Source: Methanobacteriota archaeon
Lineage (GTDB): Archaea > Thermoplasmatota > Thermoplasmata > UBA10834
Assembly (NCBI GenBank): GCA_020347565.1
Contig: CP070732.1
Location: 1,226,688 to 1,290,687 of the forward strand
DNA length: 64,000 nt
Reading direction: 5' to 3'
The position numbers were made by a program, and so were the translations under genes. Below are positions 61,007 through 64,000 of this stretch, piece by piece (the stretch's first letter is position 1; each line of letters opens with the position of its first letter). The notes below the pieces were generated by a model, which saw nothing but the letters and a program-made list of their open reading frames with translations, ran no database searches and was not told the origin of the DNA.

Positions 61007-61882
61007 CCTGTCAAATCCCTTGATGAGCCGACCTTGCGGGTTGGACGCGCATCTTCCGAATCGATGCCAAGCGGCTACTCCGGCTTCAAGTCATCAGGTT
61101 TTCTCCTCTTCCAGAAGATCGTGAGCGCCACGCAGCAGGTAGGGGCCGCGTACTAGCTCCGCAACCCACCGCAAGATCTATCTAACCTGAAGTCGGCATT
61201 CGTCCCGGCGGGCATGTCCGGAGACGGTTGGGGGGCAGGATGCCAGCCGCAGGGCGCCGATGGATGCTGAAGGCAAGCGACTTGCGGCAGAGGCGGGCAC
61301 GCGCAAGGCCGACGACGAGACGACCCTTCTTGAGAGGATGTCAGGAGAGCGGCCGTCCTTCGGGTAGCTCTGCATATTCGTCCCTGCAGTGCATGGAGCC
61401 ACAGTAACGGTGTTTGCTCTGTGCCTGCCCTGGATGTGCGCGTAGTCCGCTCTAACATACGCTTGCCACGCGGGCGTCGGCGATTGCGAGCCAATGGTCT
61501 TCTGAGGTTCGCGCCTGGCGAGCACGAGCCATCGCGGGTGGCCAGTCCAGGGAGATTGGACGAGGCCGAGCTGCGCCCAAGAGCGAGCGGGTTCAGCCGC
61601 GCGAGCCGCGTGCAGCTCCGTTATTGGACTCAGAAGAACGCCTGCTTCCGGGCCACCATCATCTGCGCCTTGGCCTTTTCTAGCTCATATCCGTTGCGGG
61701 CCCTTGTCCGGACCTCTCTGCTGCGCCTCAACTTGGCACCTCCGACCATTACTACGTCTGGGCATCGGGCTTGTATCAGGCGGTCATTTGTGTCCGACAG
61801 GCGGCCACTCGGGGCTAGCAATAAGAGGCACAGAAGCGTTGTCCTCCCGGCGATTCGAACCGCTTACCCGGTCGGTGAAAGC
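61007..61882. other. Gene-poor stretch of 876 bases
   Basis: No protein or RNA gene I can support. Open frames on both strands lack start signals and have no recognisable motifs. One 36-residue minus-strand stretch ending near 61324 contains KHRYCGSMHCRDEY, similar in spacing to small zinc-binding modules, but a stop lies just before it. At about 61852-61870 a tRNA T-arm-like sequence (GCGGTTCGAATCGC on the minus strand) is present without a matching acceptor. It may be decayed sequence, a long leader of the ABC gene, or a lost element. Confidence 0.45.
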
Positions 61883-62821
61883 GTGGCGGACAGTGTAATC
61901 AATGTGGAAGACCTACTGAAACGATACCCTCCCGACGTGAACGCAGTCGACGGCATTACGTTCTCCGTCAGTGGCGGCACGGTGTTCTCGATGCTCGGGC
62001 CCAATGGTGCCGGCAAGACAACCACCGTTGAGATACTCGAGGGATTGCGCGTCCCCACGAACGGCAAGTCAAACGTGTTCGGCGTTGACACCACGAAGGA
62101 TTATGCGAAGATCAGGGGACGCGTAGGCATTCTCCCGCAGAACTTCGAGCCATTCGACAACCTGAAGCCGATCGAGGCTTTGGACTACTGGGCGAAGCTG
62201 TTCGACATGCGCACTGCCCGGAAGGAGATGAACGAACTCCTGGACGTGGTGGGCCTCTCGGAGCGTAAGAGCCTGCTCTCGAAGAAGCTTTCAGGCGGCG
62301 AGAAGAGGAAGCTGGGCATAGCGCTGTCGCTGATAAACGAGCCTGAACTGCTCTTCCTGGACGAGCCGACCACAGGACTCGACCCGAAGGCCAGGCGCGA
62401 TCTCTGGAGGCTCATAGAGGAGATCAAGCGCGAGGGAACGACGGTCTTTCTCACGACCCACTACCTAGACGAGGCCGAGAAGCTCTCCGACGACGTCGCC
62501 GTAATGCACAGGGGCAAGATAATCGCCCGTGGAAGCCCGTCCGAACTCGTCTCCCGGTACGGCAAGACGACGGTCGTGGTCCTGGAGGGAGTCGGGAAGG
62601 ACGGTCTCAGGGAGATCACGAGGAGGGGCATTGAAGCCAGCGAGAGCGACGGCGACGTCACGGTGCCGGTCAGCAGCCCATCTGAGATGCGTACGATATT
62701 CGCCAAGCTGTCGTCGATAGAGCTCCCGGTCAAGGACATGTACACCAGGAGGCAGACGCTCGAGGACGTCTTCCTGAGCCTCGTGGGCACCAAGATGGAC
62801 GAGGGGGTGCTCCAGGAATGA
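61883..62821 (+). CDS. ABC-2 type exporter, ATP-binding subunit (DrrA-like)
   Basis: ATPase of 312 residues. Walker A SMLGPNGAGKTTTVEILEGL, signature LSGGEKRKLGIALSLI, Walker B LLFLDEPTTGLDPKA and TVFLTTHYLDEAEKL as switch, followed by a C-terminal domain with VKDMYTRRQTLEDVFLSLVG, which marks the DrrA/daunorubicin-resistance type. The start is GTG at 61883 with GGTGA upstream. It overlaps the permease gene by four bases. The cargo is not indicated. Confidence 0.92.
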   Translation: MADSVINVEDLLKRYPPDVNAVDGITFSVSGGTVFSMLGPNGAGKTTTVEILEGLRVPTNGKSNVFGVDTTKDYAKIRGRVGILPQNFEPFDNLKPIEALDYWAKLFDMRTARKEMNELLDVVGLSERKSLLSKKLSGGEKRKLGIALSLINEPELLFLDEPTTGLDPKARRDLWRLIEEIKREGTTVFLTTHYLDEAEKLSDDVAVMHRGKIIARGSPSELVSRYGKTTVVVLEGVGKDGLREITRRGIEASESDGDVTVPVSSPSEMRTIFAKLSSIELPVKDMYTRRQTLEDVFLSLVGTKMDEGVLQE

Positions 62822-63921
62822 GCAGGATAATCGCCGACTTCATCGGGTTCGGCAAGACGTACATGAGGAACGTCTCTGGCCCGTTCTTCGCCTTCGTGTT
62901 CCCCATACTGCTCATACTCGTGTTTGGGGCGATATTCTCCGGAGACAACTTGTCGAGCGTCGGTCTGCCCGTCCAGAACCTCGACGATGGGCCGTATTCG
63001 GAGGTATACATAGAGGTGCTCAACATGACGGGAATCGTGGAGATAGAGACGATTCCAGAGGACGCCTCGATACACGAGTACATAGACGACAACTCACTCC
63101 CGCTCGCGTTGGTGATTCCGGAGGACTTCAGCGAGTCCATAATCGCGTCGCTGTCGGACAACGACACGGGCCTGGCGACGGTGACGGTGTATGGGGACCC
63201 AACGCGGAGCACGTACAACATGGCTGTCGGAGCCGTCGACGCGGCAGTGCAGTACCTCAACAACAACCTCACCGGCCTCGATCCCATCGTGTCGTTCGAG
63301 GTCAGTCAGGGAGGGGCGGAGGAGTTCAACTACATGGACTTCTTCCTGCCCGGCGTGGTAGGCATAACGGTCATGACGAACTCGCTCTTCGCCATGACCT
63401 CGATATGCGCGGAGTACAGGAGCCGGGGCTACTTCAGGCTGCTCGCGACGACCAAGATAAGCAAGGCCGAGTGGCTCGTATCGAAGTTCCTGTTCTTCAC
63501 CATACTCCTCATCGCCTCGCTGATGATCACGTACGCCATCGGTCAGGCGATGTTCGAGATGGAGACTTCCCTGACCCTCGTCTCCTTTGTGCTTATCGCC
63601 ATGGGGGTATTCCTGTTCGTGTCGATGGGCATGCTCCTGGGAGTGATCATCAAGGATCCCGAGTCCGGCGCGGCCGTCGCCAACGCCATCGGCTTCCCGA
63701 TGATGTTCCTATCCGGAGCGTTCTTCCCGCTCGACTCGATGCCCGAGTACCTACAACTCATTGCCAAAGCGATCCCGCTGAGCTACCTCAACGAGGGCCT
63801 GAGGGACAGCATGGTCTATTCCAACAACGAGAGCGCCCTGCTCAACCTCGCGGTGTTGGCCGTCATCGCGGTCGTGATATTCGTCGCAGCGTCCAGGTTC
63901 ATGTCTTGGAGGGAGAGATGA
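62818..63921 (+). CDS. ABC-2 type exporter, permease subunit
   Basis: A 367-residue permease: one N-terminal helix (FFAFVFPILLILVFGAIFSG), an extracytoplasmic domain of about 140 residues, then five helices with the conserved FFLPGVVGITVMTNSLFAMT and YRSRGYFRLLATTKISKAEW coupling region, and FPMMFLSGAFFPLDSMPEYL before the last helices. This is the ABC2_membrane_3/YhgE-like layout that pairs with DrrA-type ATPases. ATGA overlap with the ATPase gene. Confidence 0.9.
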   Translation: MSRIIADFIGFGKTYMRNVSGPFFAFVFPILLILVFGAIFSGDNLSSVGLPVQNLDDGPYSEVYIEVLNMTGIVEIETIPEDASIHEYIDDNSLPLALVIPEDFSESIIASLSDNDTGLATVTVYGDPTRSTYNMAVGAVDAAVQYLNNNLTGLDPIVSFEVSQGGAEEFNYMDFFLPGVVGITVMTNSLFAMTSICAEYRSRGYFRLLATTKISKAEWLVSKFLFFTILLIASLMITYAIGQAMFEMETSLTLVSFVLIAMGVFLFVSMGMLLGVIIKDPESGAAVANAIGFPMMFLSGAFFPLDSMPEYLQLIAKAIPLSYLNEGLRDSMVYSNNESALLNLAVLAVIAVVIFVAASRFMSWRER

Positions 63922-64000
63922 GGTCGCGCAGGCTGCGGCTCGAGGCCCTGGCATAGGCAGATCAGACCGTGCGACGCCGGCCGAGGTTGCGTCTACTCTA

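Noticed and set aside
61846..61875. Possible tRNA gene on the minus strand
   Set aside because: A T-arm-like sequence is present but no acceptor, D or anticodon arm can be paired around it.
1..64000. CRISPR arrays, insertion sequences, prophage or replication origin
   Set aside because: I found no regularly spaced direct repeats, transposase or integrase motifs, or Orc1/Cdc6-linked repeats; the repeated sequence seen is within surface-protein domains and zinc ribbons.

Overview
This is chromosomal DNA from a GC-rich archaeon. The evidence is an Alba chromatin protein, RadB, pelota (aRF1-like rescue factor), ABCE1, Bud32, archaeosine synthase ArcS, isopentenyl phosphate kinase with type 2 IPP isomerase, PyrB/PyrI, tRNAs without encoded CCA, and many genes that begin 0-5 nt downstream of the start predicted from an archaeal TATA element. 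A 5S rRNA gene standing apart from 16S/23S, the large PKD/VCBS surface proteins with a C-terminal cytoplasmic domain, and the pilin-like genes suggest a member of the Thermoplasmatota; that placement is an inference. An AOR-like protein, ferredoxins, a rubrerythrin-like protein and an Ni/Co ECF transporter suggest an anaerobic or microaerophilic life.

Layout. 1-3.3 kb: truncated pyrD, an IscU/IscS pair and a divergent SufS-like desulfurase. 3.2-4.7 kb: three small pilin-like exported proteins. 5-11.8 kb: a five-fold zinc-ribbon protein, small membrane proteins, tRNA-Thr, FKBP isomerase, tRNA-Arg, an HExxH protein, a ferredoxin and a PHP esterase. 12-16.6 kb: a C45-type Ntn hydrolase facing a D-aminoacylase, a DUF1015 protein and a rubrerythrin with a palindrome over its promoter. 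16.8-24.5 kb: a triple-GAF histidine kinase, PhzF and a 1315-residue PKD surface protein. 24.6-28.8 kb: CbiMQO transporter, SBF transporter, DedA. 28.7-35.6 kb: translation block (ABCE1, MetRS, pelota) with a PHP protein, a roadblock protein and a CheY-like receiver. 35.7-37.7 kb: a 28-residue ORF with its own expression signals, then ArcS. 37.7-40 kb: a five-gene TusA/DsrE-family sulfur-relay operon divergent from an HTH regulator, with repeated operator-like sequence between them. 40-43 kb: pyrBI, then a ferredoxin and a short AOR-like protein. 43-47.5 kb: UPF0200-type kinase, ABC exporter, M50 protease with CBS domains. 47.6-54.5 kb: a 1686-residue receptor-like surface protein, DUF92, HAD, 5S rRNA. 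54.6-61 kb: zinc-ribbon membrane protein, Alba, isoprenoid operon (IPK, IDI-2, prenyl synthase), RadB, Bud32, HAM1-type pyrophosphatase, tRNA-Pro. 61-64 kb: a gene-poor stretch and a second ABC-2 exporter.

How they fit. Sulfur handling occurs twice (cysteine desulfurases with scaffold; TusA/DsrE relay). The three isoprenoid genes carry isopentenyl phosphate to polyprenyl diphosphate for membrane lipids. ABCE1 and pelota act together in ribosome rescue. Most transcription units are short and the strand changes often; I saw no IS element, prophage or CRISPR array. The strongest candidates for something new are the sulfur-relay operon with its repeated operator, the five-fold zinc-ribbon protein, the 28-residue transcription unit, the receptor-like giant protein, and a MetRS with two C-terminal OB folds.
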